DNA of 64,000 nt from DSWT01 sp035373625 (GCA_035373625.1 DAOSNS010000024.1:1-64000); one strand, 5' to 3'; shown: positions 17,137 through 25,411, counted from the first letter of the stretch. The notes: generated by a model not told the origin, from the letters alone. A program made the numbers and translations.

Positions 17137-17760
17137 TCACGCCCGTTCTGCCAACAAGCCCCGAATCCGCGCCGCCACCATCTCGATCGCCACTTCGTTG
17201 AAGCCGCCTTCGGGGATGATGACATCCGCATAACGCTTGCTCGGCTCGACGAACTCCAGATGCATCGGGCGCACCGTCGTCAGATATTGCTCGATGACCG
17301 ACTCGAAGGTGCGGCCCCGCTCCTGCATATCGCGTTGCAAGCGGCGGATGAGGCGGATGTCGGCGTCGGTGTCAATGAACAGCTTGACATCGAACAGTGA
17401 TCGCAGTGCCGGTTCAGCAAAGATGAGGATTCCTTCGACCAGGATGATCGGCGAAGGCTCGACGTGAATGGTCTTGTCGGTGCGTGCATGCCGGGTGAAG
17501 TCGTAAACGGGGATTTCGGCGGGATGGCCATCGCGCAGCATTTTCAGGTGCTCGATCATTAGACTGGTTTCCAGCGCGTCCGGGTGATCAAAGTTCATAC
17601 GGCTGCGCTCTTCCAACGAGAGATGGCGTAAGTCTTTATAATAAGCATCGTGAGGAATGTAGGTAATATGTTCGGCGCCCACGCGCTGCAAAATGCTGTT
17701 TGCGACCGTGGTCTTACCGGAGCCTGTCCCCCCTGCTACACCGATGATAATTGAACGCAT
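17137..17760 (-). CDS. udk: Uridine kinase
   Basis: A 207-aa cytosolic uridine/cytidine kinase of the pyrimidine salvage pathway, phosphorylating uridine to UMP. The P-loop is GVAGGTGSGKTTVANS (about 8-23). YIPHDAYYKDL holds the conserved nucleoside-binding DAYY, followed by NFDHPDALE (substrate site), PVYDFTRHARTD and VEGILIFAEPALRSLFDVKLFIDTD. RRLQRDMQERGR is the Arg-rich lid. Length is standard. AAGGAGGGCGT sits just before the ATG at 17760. It lies 101 bp after the ResB-like gene, separated by a 15-bp tandem repeat. A second, fused uridine-kinase-like protein lies at 39152. Confidence 0.95.
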   Translation of the reverse strand: MRSIIIGVAGGTGSGKTTVANSILQRVGAEHITYIPHDAYYKDLRHLSLEERSRMNFDHPDALETSLMIEHLKMLRDGHPAEIPVYDFTRHARTDKTIHVEPSPIILVEGILIFAEPALRSLFDVKLFIDTDADIRLIRRLQRDMQERGRTFESVIEQYLTTVRPMHLEFVEPSKRYADVIIPEGGFNEVAIEMVAARIRGLLAERA

Positions 17761-17780
17761 ACGCCCTCCTTGAGACAGTC

Positions 17781-17855
17781 AGGTAGTCTTTAGTCAGGTA
17801 GTCTTTAGTCTGGTAGTCTTTAGTCTGGTAGTCCTTAGTCAGGTAGTCTTTAGTC
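17781..17855. repeat. Five tandem copies of a 15-bp repeat
   Basis: Units AGGTAGTCTTTAGTC or TGGTAGTCTTTAGTC start at 17781, 17796, 17811, 17826 and 17841, with only one or two base changes. They fill the gap between the ResB-like gene and the uridine kinase leader. Confidence 0.9.
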
Positions 17856-17861
17856 AAATGG

Positions 17862-18860
17862 TCAATCGGTAGCCGCGATTCCGTCTGGCACGTCCTCCAC
17901 TGGTTGGACAGCAGTTTTGCGACGGAGATAGTAAAAACCGAGAATAGCGATGAGTAACGCCAGCAATCCCATGGCCTCCAGCAGCGCGCCGGGATTGTAG
18001 ACGGCCTCGAAACGCGGCAAAGCATAGCGATCGAGTTGCAGGCGCACATCGTTCGCCGCCAGAATTCCATCCCCCTGGAAGGCAGTCTCGGCAAGCAACT
18101 CTCCATCGGCGATGCGGTAGACCTGCGCCTGAACAGGCATGCCGTTTCCGCGAAGCCGGCTCACACGAAAGACAAAACCGACCTGCGGCAACGCGAAGTA
18201 TGCCTCCGGCGTCTCATCGGTCAACACGATTCGGAGTTCTGTCTGTGGTTCATCGCGCGCTGAAGGGGACAGGGGCAAGATTTGACCTTGTTGATCAACC
18301 GCCCGCACGATCAGCCCGACGCTGTTCCCCTTCGGGATCAAGTATAGTCCATAACGCTCTGTAAACAACGCGGTGGCGCTTTTACGCGGCGGCAACGTCA
18401 GTCCCATGTCCGCTATCGTCACAGGTTCCCCCGGCCATACGATGACATCCGCCCTTTTCCACCCCCACAACACTTGCATGCCCCACCCGACGATCACCAA
18501 CACACCGCCAATGCATACCCCCATCCGCAACCAACGATGGAAATGTGACAGCGTGCCCCAGCGCTCAACCAGATCTCCAGCCTGCGCCGCAACGCTTAAG
18601 GCCAACAAGACAAGGAGCATACGCATCCACGCAGAAGTGCGCAAGGTGAGAAAACCGAGGGTGGAAAGTGGGTTTGCCCAATCTTTGAGCGTTATACGTT
18701 GTTCCGCAAGCCAGCGGGAATACGCAGGCCCGGCAACCGGCGACTGAGGTAACAGCACAACCAGGGTTTGGAGTATGAACAGGGCGAGCAGGATTTCAAG
18801 TAACCTTCGATCCTCGCCAAGCCATTCCCACACCTTATTGAGCATTTGCTGCGCCCGCAT
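17862..18860 (-). CDS. ResB-like membrane protein (cytochrome c biogenesis type)
   Basis: A 332-aa protein with three N-terminal membrane segments (about 17-40, 75-95, 108-128), a large predicted extracytoplasmic domain (about 135-290) and a last helix (LLEAMGLLALLIAILGFYYL). This layout is that of ResB/CcsB, a partner in cytochrome c haem ligation. The protein is shorter than classical ResB and no ResC gene is near, so the call is tentative. ATG at 18860 is chosen because AAAGGGA lies before it and because longer reading frames run into the tRNA-Thr gene. The soluble part includes VRAVDQQGQI and FRVSRLRGNGMP segments. It is followed by a tandem repeat and uridine kinase. Confidence 0.5.
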   Translation of the reverse strand: MRAQQMLNKVWEWLGEDRRLLEILLALFILQTLVVLLPQSPVAGPAYSRWLAEQRITLKDWANPLSTLGFLTLRTSAWMRMLLVLLALSVAAQAGDLVERWGTLSHFHRWLRMGVCIGGVLVIVGWGMQVLWGWKRADVIVWPGEPVTIADMGLTLPPRKSATALFTERYGLYLIPKGNSVGLIVRAVDQQGQILPLSPSARDEPQTELRIVLTDETPEAYFALPQVGFVFRVSRLRGNGMPVQAQVYRIADGELLAETAFQGDGILAANDVRLQLDRYALPRFEAVYNPGALLEAMGLLALLIAILGFYYLRRKTAVQPVEDVPDGIAATD

Positions 18861-18883
18861 AGGTCCCTTTGTCACCCATCTAC

Positions 18884-18909
18884 AAAAAAAGCCCCGTTGA
18901 CTCCGGGGC
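18884..18909 (-). terminator. Rho-independent terminator of tRNA-Thr
   Basis: On the minus strand GCCCCG, a 7-nt loop, CGGGGC and a run of seven T follow the tRNA by 7 bp. Confidence 0.85.
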
Positions 18910-18916
18910 CGGAGAG

Positions 18917-18989
18917 AGCCACCCTTGGGAATTGAACCCAAAACCTGGCGCTTACGAAGCGTCTGCTCTGCCGATTGAGCTAGGGTGGC
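18917..18989 (-). tRNA. tRNA-Thr (anticodon CGT)
   Basis: The minus strand folds as a 73-nt cloverleaf: acceptor GCCACCC/GGGTGGC, D-arm GCTC..GAGC, anticodon loop TTCGTAA (CGT, reads ACG), a 5-nt variable loop and T-arm TTGGG TTCAATT CCCAA. One A-C mismatch is seen in the anticodon stem (GACGC/GCGCC). CCA is not encoded. It has its own promoter and terminator. Confidence 0.92.
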
Positions 18990-19002
18990 AGATACAGACC
19001 TT

Positions 19003-19030
19003 ATTATATCCAGAACTGTGCAGATGGCAA
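19003..19030 (-). promoter_or_regulatory. Promoter of tRNA-Thr
   Basis: TTGCCA (19030-19025), 16-bp spacer and a perfect TATAAT (19008-19003) place a start about 7 nt before the tRNA. Confidence 0.75.
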
Positions 19031-19048
19031 GCCGGTTCGGTAGACGGT

Positions 19049-19178
19049 CAAGGCCTTATCATTCTTGCTCCGAGGGGAATGTCAGTTCCCCATTTTAGCT
19101 GACCAAGTTAAGAAACGCGGATCTGGCGATCCGCTCGAAGCCAAATGAGGTTGCTGTAACGAAAATGATAAAGCCCTG
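19049..19178. mobile_element. Small MITE-like element with terminal inverted repeats and 9-bp target duplication
   Basis: The 130-bp element begins CAAGGCCTTATCATT and ends AATGATAAAGCCCTG, inverted repeats with about 80% identity. It is bordered on both sides by the identical 9-mer GTAGACGGT (19040-19048 and 19179-19187). Inside are two palindromes, GGGGAATGTCAGTTCCCC and GCGGATCTGGCGATCCGC. It is too short to code. Its ends match the 38-bp element at 63469-63506, and its palindromes match the array at 29769-30761 in the opposite orientation. It fills most of the 378-bp gap before pspA. Confidence 0.8.
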
Positions 19179-19293
19179 GTAGACGGTAGACAGGGCCAAA
19201 GAAGCGAGGCGGTAAGCATGGCTGAGGTTGCAACTTTGCCTCACAATTGGCGTAATAAGAATGTCGAAGATGGCTTCCTACACCAGAGCCACT

Positions 19294-19322
19294 TTGACAA
19301 AATGGCTGTTCAACATTACACT
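19294..19322 (+). promoter_or_regulatory. Promoter of the pspA-like gene
   Basis: TTGACA (19294-19299), 17-bp spacer, TACACT (19317-19322). A TATAAT at 19329-19334 is an alternative -10 with no good -35. The leader would be about 40 nt. Confidence 0.6.
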
Positions 19323-19368
19323 TGAAAGTATAATAGATCAGAAGTATATCACGCGGGAGGTGAACACA

Positions 19369-20049
19369 ATGGCAACCTTATTGGAAAAAGTATCCACATT
19401 GATTTCGGCGAATCTCCATGCCCTCGTGGATAAGGCACTTAAAAGCAACAGCATCGCGGTGATTGACCAGTACATCCGTCAAGTTGAGGATAGCCTGGAG
19501 GATTTGGAAGATGCCGCAGCCACCATCGGCGGTGAGGTCAAATCGCTCAAGCGGAAGCTCGGTGATTATGAGCAAAAAGCCGGCGAGTTGGACCGCGCCA
19601 TTGACGCTTTTCTGCTCGAAGGCAATGAAGCCGCAGCCGTAGGTGTGCAAAGCAAGCTCAACAGCACCCAACGGCTCATCGAAACCTACCGTGAACAGGC
19701 CGCGCGCCAGGAAAGCGAGTACCAGAAGTTGCTCGATGCCAAAGTCAAACTGGAAGCGCGTCTGGCAACGATGAAACAGCAGCGCGAAGAATTGCAAGCC
19801 TTGCTGGAGCTGGCCAAGAGCAAGGAGATCTCCGTCAAGGCTATGAAGGGCCTGGATGACCTGATGGGGTCGGGCGACTCCGACATCAGCCGCATCGCAG
19901 CGAGCGTCTATGCACGCTTGGACAAAGCCTCCACTGCGGCCGAAATCCGCTCCACTAACCTCGATCAGCAGATTGACGACGTTCTGGATCGCAAGGCCAT
20001 CAACGCCCAGCTTGCCGATCGGCGCAAGAAGCTCGGCCTGGGCGAGTAG
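19369..20049 (+). CDS. PspA/IM30 (ESCRT-III-like) family protein
   Basis: A 226-aa coiled-coil protein of the PspA/IM30/Vipp1 family, peripheral membrane proteins that stabilise or remodel the cytoplasmic membrane under stress. ATG at 19369 follows GGGAGGTG by 7 bp and starts MATLLEKVSTLISANLHALVDKA, the family's amphipathic membrane-binding helix. Then comes the highly charged helical hairpin (about 30-165; IRQVEDSLEDLEDAAATIGGE.., QREELQALLELAK) and a shorter helical tail (ISRIAASVYARLDKASTAAE..QIDDVLDR). No PspF or PspBC genes are nearby. It heads a run of envelope-protein genes, separated from them by a strong hairpin at 20073-20126, so a role in protecting that envelope complex is plausible but inferred. 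Confidence 0.85.
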   Translation: MATLLEKVSTLISANLHALVDKALKSNSIAVIDQYIRQVEDSLEDLEDAAATIGGEVKSLKRKLGDYEQKAGELDRAIDAFLLEGNEAAAVGVQSKLNSTQRLIETYREQAARQESEYQKLLDAKVKLEARLATMKQQREELQALLELAKSKEISVKAMKGLDDLMGSGDSDISRIAASVYARLDKASTAAEIRSTNLDQQIDDVLDRKAINAQLADRRKKLGLGE

Positions 20050-20072
20050 GGATCAAGGTCGCTCCACAGACA

Positions 20073-20126
20073 AACCGCTAATCCCGCTTGTCTAAAAATG
20101 AGCGGAGAGTCGCGGGATTAGCGGTT
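20073..20126. terminator. Perfect 15-bp stem hairpin after the pspA-like gene
   Basis: AACCGCTAATCCCGC (20073-20087) and GCGGGATTAGCGGTT (20112-20126) are perfect inverted repeats with a 24-nt loop. No T-run follows, so it may act as a partial terminator or transcript stabiliser separating pspA from the next genes. Confidence 0.6.
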
Positions 20127-20205
20127 GATACTTCATCACAACGGATGGCACATTCCTGTTACCTGCCGTTCAATCCGTTGAGCATGTGGGAGGCATAAAA
20201 ACGGC

Positions 20206-21465
20206 ATGGAACGCACACGCTGGGTCTTTATAGGCATTTTAGTCGTCGTCATTTTGATTGTCGGTGTTTCACTCGTGGTGCGCGCCGTCACGGGCAAAAA
20301 CACCCCCGACACCGAGCTGGTCCTCGAAAAACCGAAAACCATCACGGTGCGGGTGCTCACGGCTTTGCCGATCGAGCCGTGGGTGCGCAGCGCAGCAGAA
20401 ACCTACAACGCCTCAAACCCTACCCTGGATGGCGTCCCCATCAAGGTAGAAATTATTCCTATGGATGGGCTAACGGCGTTGGGTCGTTGGGATCGCAATG
20501 ACTTCGGAGCACTCGCGCCAGAAGAGACAATAGAAAACCTGAGTGAGGATCGAAAAACCACGCTGGAAAACTTCCCCACCGTCTGGATCCCCGACAGCCG
20601 CTATCTGGTGGAATTAGCCAACGCTTCATACAAAGAACGTCTGGGGCGCGATGTGTTCTTGACCGACGGCGAATATCGCGCACGGCCTATCGCCATCAGC
20701 CTTTTCACCTGGGGAATCTATGAAAGCCGCGCCAATGTGCTGACGCAGCGCTTTGGCGAAATCACCTGGAACGCTATCCATGATGCGGCGGTAGCCAAGG
20801 GGGGATGGCCGGAATTGGGTGGCAATCCGGCGTGGGGGTTCTTCAAGCTGGTGGTGCCTAATCCTAACAAAAACGCCGGCGGGTTAGCGGCGATGGTGGC
20901 GGCAGCCGGCGAGTATTACGGGCGCACCAACATCAGTGTCGCCGATTTTACCGATCCGCAGTTTCAAACGTGGCTGCGCGAGCTGATGGGCTCCGTCACC
21001 GACTTCAGCAGTGCCAGTGCCTATACCGCCGAAGACTTCGCACTCTTTGGCTACAGCGTCGGCGACGGCGGGCAATTGCTCGAAAGTGACCTGCTACAGA
21101 ATATGCAGGGTATCCTCACCCGCTGGGATGATCCGCTGAAAATCTATTATCCCAAGTATGTCACCTGGTTTGAGTTCCCTTATACCATCTGGGTCGGCCC
21201 GGAAACCAGCGCCCTGGAGAAAAACGCCGCTTTGCAATTCCAACGCTTCCTGCTCAGCGAAGAACAACAGAAAGCCGCCCTGGCCTACGGCTTGCGCCCG
21301 ACCAATCCGAATGTATCGCTGGACGCAACCCCCGAAAGCCTCTTTGTGAAGTGGAAAGATCGGGGCGTGGAAATGGTCGTCCCCCGCAGCGACGCCATGC
21401 GCAATCCTGACCGCGAGGTGCTGTTGGCTCTGTTGCGCTGGTTCCAGTTGAACGTGGCGAAATAA
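20206..21465 (+). CDS. Membrane-anchored extracellular solute-binding-like protein
   Basis: A 419-aa protein with one N-terminal helix (VFIGILVVVILIVGVSLVVRAV, about 7-28) and no lipobox, so it is anchored as a signal-anchor protein. The outside part resembles family 1 extracellular solute-binding proteins (TVRVLTALPIEPWVRSAAETYNASNP, YRARPIAISLFTWGIYES, and FLLSEEQQKAALAYGLRPTNP, typical of the SBP C-lobe). No permease or ATPase gene accompanies it. The adjacent downstream gene encodes a related domain fused to a vWA domain, suggesting they work as a pair. GGGAGG lies about 12 bp before the ATG. Ligand unknown; a sensing or adhesion role is inferred from the lack of a transporter. Confidence 0.7.
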   Translation: MERTRWVFIGILVVVILIVGVSLVVRAVTGKNTPDTELVLEKPKTITVRVLTALPIEPWVRSAAETYNASNPTLDGVPIKVEIIPMDGLTALGRWDRNDFGALAPEETIENLSEDRKTTLENFPTVWIPDSRYLVELANASYKERLGRDVFLTDGEYRARPIAISLFTWGIYESRANVLTQRFGEITWNAIHDAAVAKGGWPELGGNPAWGFFKLVVPNPNKNAGGLAAMVAAAGEYYGRTNISVADFTDPQFQTWLRELMGSVTDFSSASAYTAEDFALFGYSVGDGGQLLESDLLQNMQGILTRWDDPLKIYYPKYVTWFEFPYTIWVGPETSALEKNAALQFQRFLLSEEQQKAALAYGLRPTNPNVSLDATPESLFVKWKDRGVEMVVPRSDAMRNPDREVLLALLRWFQLNVAK

Positions 21466-21475
21466 GGCGGGCATT

Positions 21476-23227
21476 ATGAACACCGAATTGAGCGACAAAC
21501 AACGCACCGGATTGATTGTTGGCATCGTGGGCATCATCATCGTGTGCCTGTGCGTCATCATGGCCTTGTGGGGCGGCAAATCTGTCTGGGATAGCCTCCG
21601 CAAGGAAAAGGGCGGGACTACATCTTCAGGTCGGGATTCGGCCACCGCTGAACTGACGGTCGCCGTCTCGCCGGGGATGGCAGCGACGTTCACCAAACTG
21701 GCCGAACAGTTTAACGCCCACGCCTACAAAACCCCCGACGGTTCGCCGATGTTGGTGCGTGTGTTGCCGGTCGTGCCGGAGAAGATGGTCGCGCAGAGCC
21801 TGGCGAATCCCCCGTTCCAGGCGATTGCACCCGACAGCAGTTTGTGGCTCAACCAGTTGGATCGCCGGTGGATTGCGGCGCAGAGCAGCACCACAGAAGG
21901 TGAAGCCGGCACGATCCCCATCGGCAACCGCCGTTTTGGCGACCCCGTGCGTTACGCCGTTAGTCCGGTGGTCATCGCCGCGTGGGAAAGTGTGGCGCGC
22001 GGCTTGGGTTGGCCGGAGCGCAACATCGGCTGGAAAGACATTCAACAGAAGGCCACGGCAGACCCAACTTTCAAATGGAACCATCCGAGCACCGGCCACG
22101 CCAGCGGCCTATTGGCGACGCTGGCCGAATTTTACGCCGGCGCCGGATTGACGCGCGGCCTCACGCCCGAAGCAGCGACCGCGCAAACCACCCTGGATTA
22201 CGTCCGCGCCGTGGAGGCTACGGTGCGCTTCTACGGTGAGGGCGAGGATGTGATCGTGCAGCGGCTCGCGGAGGAAGGGCGCGGCTTTCTCGACGCCTTC
22301 GTCGCGCAGGAGCAGGTCGTCATCGCCTGGAACCAGACACAACCCGGAGAGCGTCTTGTCGCCATCTATCCGGCCGAAGGGACGCTGTGGGCCGATCATC
22401 CCCTGGCGCTGTTGGAGCTGGGCGCGCCCGGCGAAACGCCGATTACCGATAACCAGCGACGCACCTATCAGGCCCTGGTGACGTTCCTCACGTCCCCCGA
22501 CGTACAGCGACAATTGCTGGCGGCAGGGTATCGCCCGGCCGCCCTGGACATCCGCATGGATGAGGCGGGCAGTCCTTTCGCCTCTAGTGTGGCCGTGGAT
22601 TGGCGCCAGCCGCAGACAACGTTGCAAATTCCTTCCGAAAGTGTAGTCGAGGTGGTGCAGAATGTGTGGTGGTACACCAAGCGCCCCACCAACATCTATC
22701 TGGTCGTAGATACCAGTGGCAGCATGGAGGGGAGCAAAATTGATCTGACGCGCGCGGCTCTGCGCTCTTTCGTGGAGCAGATTCGCGGGGACCGTGATCA
22801 AGTGGGCCTGATTGCTTTCGCCAGCGATGTCAACGTGCTGCGTCCACTTCAGCCGCTGGATGACGCCGGACGCGCTGACTTGAACCGCGGCATTGACCAA
22901 CTACAGGCGAAAGGTAACACTTCGCTCATTGACGGTGTGTGGGAAGCCTACACCGAGCTGACGTTGCGTGGCACACCGGAGGCAATCAATGCGATTGTGG
23001 TGATGACCGATGGGCAGGAAAACAACAGCGATCACTCGCTACCCGAATTGCAACGGCGTATCCAGCGCGAGCATGGCACATCGGTGGTGATTTTCACCAT
23101 TGCGTTCGGCAGTGACGCCGATGAAAAACTGTTGCGCTCGATGGCCGAAATGGGTGGAGGCCAGTTCCGCCGCGCCACCGAAACGGATATTGAGGAACTG
23201 TACAAGATCATCTCGACGTATTTTTAA
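21476..23227 (+). CDS. Anchored solute-binding-like domain fused to a von Willebrand A domain
   Basis: A 583-aa protein: short cytoplasmic start, one helix (IVGIVGIIIVCLCVIMALWGG, about 14-34), an extracytoplasmic solute-binding-like domain (about 58-385; LTVAVSPGMAATFTKLAEQFNAH, and FLTSPDVQRQLLAAGYRPAA near its end) and a C-terminal vWA domain (about 402-583). The vWA MIDAS is complete: D412-T-S414-G-S416, then a Thr in the NTSLIDG region and VVMTDGQENNS for the last metal ligand. vWA domains usually bind proteins through Mg2+. The gene starts 10 bp after the previous stop and is surely co-transcribed. The combination suggests a surface receptor or assembly factor; function is not known. 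Confidence 0.78.
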   Translation: MNTELSDKQRTGLIVGIVGIIIVCLCVIMALWGGKSVWDSLRKEKGGTTSSGRDSATAELTVAVSPGMAATFTKLAEQFNAHAYKTPDGSPMLVRVLPVVPEKMVAQSLANPPFQAIAPDSSLWLNQLDRRWIAAQSSTTEGEAGTIPIGNRRFGDPVRYAVSPVVIAAWESVARGLGWPERNIGWKDIQQKATADPTFKWNHPSTGHASGLLATLAEFYAGAGLTRGLTPEAATAQTTLDYVRAVEATVRFYGEGEDVIVQRLAEEGRGFLDAFVAQEQVVIAWNQTQPGERLVAIYPAEGTLWADHPLALLELGAPGETPITDNQRRTYQALVTFLTSPDVQRQLLAAGYRPAALDIRMDEAGSPFASSVAVDWRQPQTTLQIPSESVVEVVQNVWWYTKRPTNIYLVVDTSGSMEGSKIDLTRAALRSFVEQIRGDRDQVGLIAFASDVNVLRPLQPLDDAGRADLNRGIDQLQAKGNTSLIDGVWEAYTELTLRGTPEAINAIVVMTDGQENNSDHSLPELQRRIQREHGTSVVIFTIAFGSDADEKLLRSMAEMGGGQFRRATETDIEELYKIISTYF

Positions 23228-23321
23228 ATAGAATTACGATTCCCCTGAAAAAACACAAAAGACACGAAGCACACAAAGGATTTTAAGGTTTGGATTAACA
23301 AATAACTCTTAATTCTTAACT

Positions 23322-24149
23322 ATGTCCAACATCCGTTCAACAGTCGAAAAACAGGCGCGCCGCGCCATTGTCCAATATGCCTTTTTCCGTTGGGAAAACG
23401 CCGTCATCATCGGCGCGATGGTGCTGTTGTGGTTCTTCTTGCCCCAGCCACTTCCTGGATGGCCCATCTGGGGCTGGCCGGCATTGGGAATTCTGGGGGT
23501 GTTGGCGATTGTCATCTCCACCCTCACCGATGTCGAAACCGGCGCCAAGGTACAAATCGAGCTATTTCAGGAGCGGTTCAACCCGCGCAAGGTGGCGGAC
23601 CCACAACTGCGTCAGGAGGTCGAAAAGGCCCTCGAATATCAGCGCCGCATCGTCGCCTATATCAGCAAACAGCGCGCGGGTGTGTTGCGCGACCGTCTCC
23701 AAGATACGGCGGGGCAAATCAACGACTGGGTTAGCAACATCTATCAACTGGCCCTGCGCCTGGATGCCTACCGCCATGACCCGCTGCTGGGTCAGGAACG
23801 CGCTTCTGTGCCCCGAGAGCTGGAAGCGCTGACGTCACGGCGCAATCTGGAACCCAATCCAGAGGTCAAAAAGCAGTTGGACGCGGTTATCGAGAGCAAA
23901 CGCAAGCAGTGGGATTCCTTGAATGCCCTCAACAGCCGCATGGAACAGGCCGAATTGCAGCTCGAACAGAGCAATACTGCCCTGGCAACCGTCTACAGCC
24001 AGGTGCAACTGATCAGCGCACAGGACATCGAAAGCGGACGTTCGGATCGCCTGCGCCAGGACATTCAGGATCACATTGCACGGCTTAACGACCTGGTCAG
24101 CAGCATCAACGAAGTCTACGATTATCAGGGTGCCGGCCTTCCGGCATAG
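23322..24149 (+). CDS. Two-helix membrane protein with long coiled coil (unknown function)
   Basis: A 275-aa protein of unrecognised family. Residues about 25-70 form two hydrophobic segments joined by a Pro/Trp-rich turn (FLPQPLPGWPIWGWP). The rest (about 75-265) is strongly charged and helical, with heptad-like stretches (LRQEVEKALEYQRRIVAYISKQ; SRMEQAELQLEQSNTALATVYSQ) that predict coiled coils in the cytoplasm. It lies 94 bp after the vWA gene in the same direction; no clear ribosome-binding site is seen before the ATG. Its coiled coil could contact the PspA-like protein encoded two genes earlier; this is inference only. No enzymatic motif is visible. Confidence 0.7.
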   Translation: MSNIRSTVEKQARRAIVQYAFFRWENAVIIGAMVLLWFFLPQPLPGWPIWGWPALGILGVLAIVISTLTDVETGAKVQIELFQERFNPRKVADPQLRQEVEKALEYQRRIVAYISKQRAGVLRDRLQDTAGQINDWVSNIYQLALRLDAYRHDPLLGQERASVPRELEALTSRRNLEPNPEVKKQLDAVIESKRKQWDSLNALNSRMEQAELQLEQSNTALATVYSQVQLISAQDIESGRSDRLRQDIQDHIARLNDLVSSINEVYDYQGAGLPA

Positions 24150-24228
24150 GGAGTAGGGATTCGGGACCAGGGATTAGGAAGTAAAAAATAGTATTCCCCC
24201 AATCCCTGATCTCCAATCCCTCATCACT
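24149..24228. repeat. Intergenic palindrome of the GGATTAGGGATTGG family
   Basis: Left arm 24149-24180 (GGGAGTAGGGATTCGGGACC..) and right arm 24193-24228 (TTCCCCCAATCCCTGATCTC..) form a long imperfect inverted repeat filling the gap before the lipoprotein gene. Confidence 0.6.
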
Positions 24229-24253
24229 CTCTTTTTTGAGGAGAAGTCTAACC

Positions 24254-25396
24254 ATGATGAAACGTCTAGGATTGACCATCGTACTGCTCGTCACTTTGGT
24301 TCTGGCGGGGTGTGGCGGCAGCAAGCAACCGACCAAAGGCGATGTGATCGTCTATGTTGCCGTGCCGCTCAGTGGGTTCCAGGCCAACGGCGGACAGACC
24401 GTGTTGGGGGGTGTGCGCCTTGCAGCAGAAGAGATCAACCGCAGCGGCGGATTGCTCGGTTACCGCGTCGTCGTCCGCCCGCTGGATGACGAATCCGACA
24501 GCGACGTGGCAGTGGCGCGGGTGGCGGAAATCCAGGAGGCGCTGAACAAGGGTGAACGAGTGATTGCCGTGATTGGTCACCTGAACAGCGGGCAAACGCT
24601 GGCAGCAATGGAACTGTACAAAGATTTGCCGCTGATCGTCATCACGCCGACGGCTTCCGAGCAAAGCCTCAGCCAGAAGGGCTACACCAACTTCTTCCGC
24701 GTCAACGCCAGCGATGACGTACAGGCCGCCGTGGACGCGCGGTTTTTGACAGAATACCTCAAGGCCACGCGAGTCGCGGTGATTTCCAACAACACCGAGT
24801 ATGGGCGAGGATTGGCAGCGTCGCTGATCAAAGAGCTGGAGAGCCAGGGTGCGCAGGCCGTCACCCGCATTGAGGTCGAAGAAGGACAAAGCCAGTATCA
24901 GGCAGAAGTGCAGCAGATCCAGGCGGCCAAGCCCGACGCCATCTTCTACGCCGGCTATGAGATCGAAGCGCCGTTCCTGCGTTATGCCCTGGTCAAGGCC
25001 GGCATCACCGTCCCCATGCTGGGCAGCGACGGCGTCTTCCTGGCAGCAACCATTGACGATTCGGACGGCACGGCTGAGGGGATGTATGTCAGTGCTTTTG
25101 CGCCCAGTCCCCGCTACGTGGCCGATGCGAAGTGGTTCGAGGCATATCAGGTGGTGGAATATCGCAACCCCGATACCTACTCGGTGAACGGCTACGTCGC
25201 CATGCAGGTGTTGGCCGAGGGGGTGCGCAAAGCCAATAGCTTCGACGCCTCTAAGATTGCCGACACGCTGCGCAAAGAGACCGTCTCCACGTTGCTCAAC
25301 AGCCTGCGCTACAAACCCAACGGTGATCTGACCAATCCGCAAATCTGGATCTACCAGGTGGTCAACAACGAGTTCCAGCAAGTGGATTGGAAGTAA
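24254..25396 (+). CDS. Branched-chain amino acid-type receptor lipoprotein (Peripla_BP_6)
   Basis: A 380-aa exported lipoprotein. The signal peptide MMKRLGLTIVLLVTLVLAGC ends at Cys20 in the lipobox LAGC. The mature part follows the LivK/Peripla_BP_6 pattern: VAVPLSGFQANGGQTVLGGVRLAAEEINRSGG, AVIGHLNSGQTLAAMELY, VITPTASEQSLSQKG, FFRVNASDDVQ, and a late YSVNGYVAMQVLAEGV. These proteins bind amino acids, amides or aromatic acids. ATG at 24254 is chosen for the GAGGAGA 10 bp upstream; the frame is also open from a TTG at 24236. No liv permease or ATPase genes are nearby, so it may deliver to a distant transporter or sense a ligand together with the preceding proteins. Confidence 0.85.
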   Translation: MMKRLGLTIVLLVTLVLAGCGGSKQPTKGDVIVYVAVPLSGFQANGGQTVLGGVRLAAEEINRSGGLLGYRVVVRPLDDESDSDVAVARVAEIQEALNKGERVIAVIGHLNSGQTLAAMELYKDLPLIVITPTASEQSLSQKGYTNFFRVNASDDVQAAVDARFLTEYLKATRVAVISNNTEYGRGLAASLIKELESQGAQAVTRIEVEEGQSQYQAEVQQIQAAKPDAIFYAGYEIEAPFLRYALVKAGITVPMLGSDGVFLAATIDDSDGTAEGMYVSAFAPSPRYVADAKWFEAYQVVEYRNPDTYSVNGYVAMQVLAEGVRKANSFDASKIADTLRKETVSTLLNSLRYKPNGDLTNPQIWIYQVVNNEFQQVDWK

Positions 25397-25411
25397 AATT
25401 CCACGCATAAG

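Noticed and set aside
18861..18941. N-terminal extension of the ResB-like protein
   Set aside because: It would run through the tRNA-Thr terminator and into the tRNA; ATG at 18860 has a ribosome-binding site.
19049..19178. Small RNA gene
   Set aside because: The palindromes could suggest one, but matching ends with exact 9-bp flanking duplications fit a mobile element better, and no promoter or terminator frames it.
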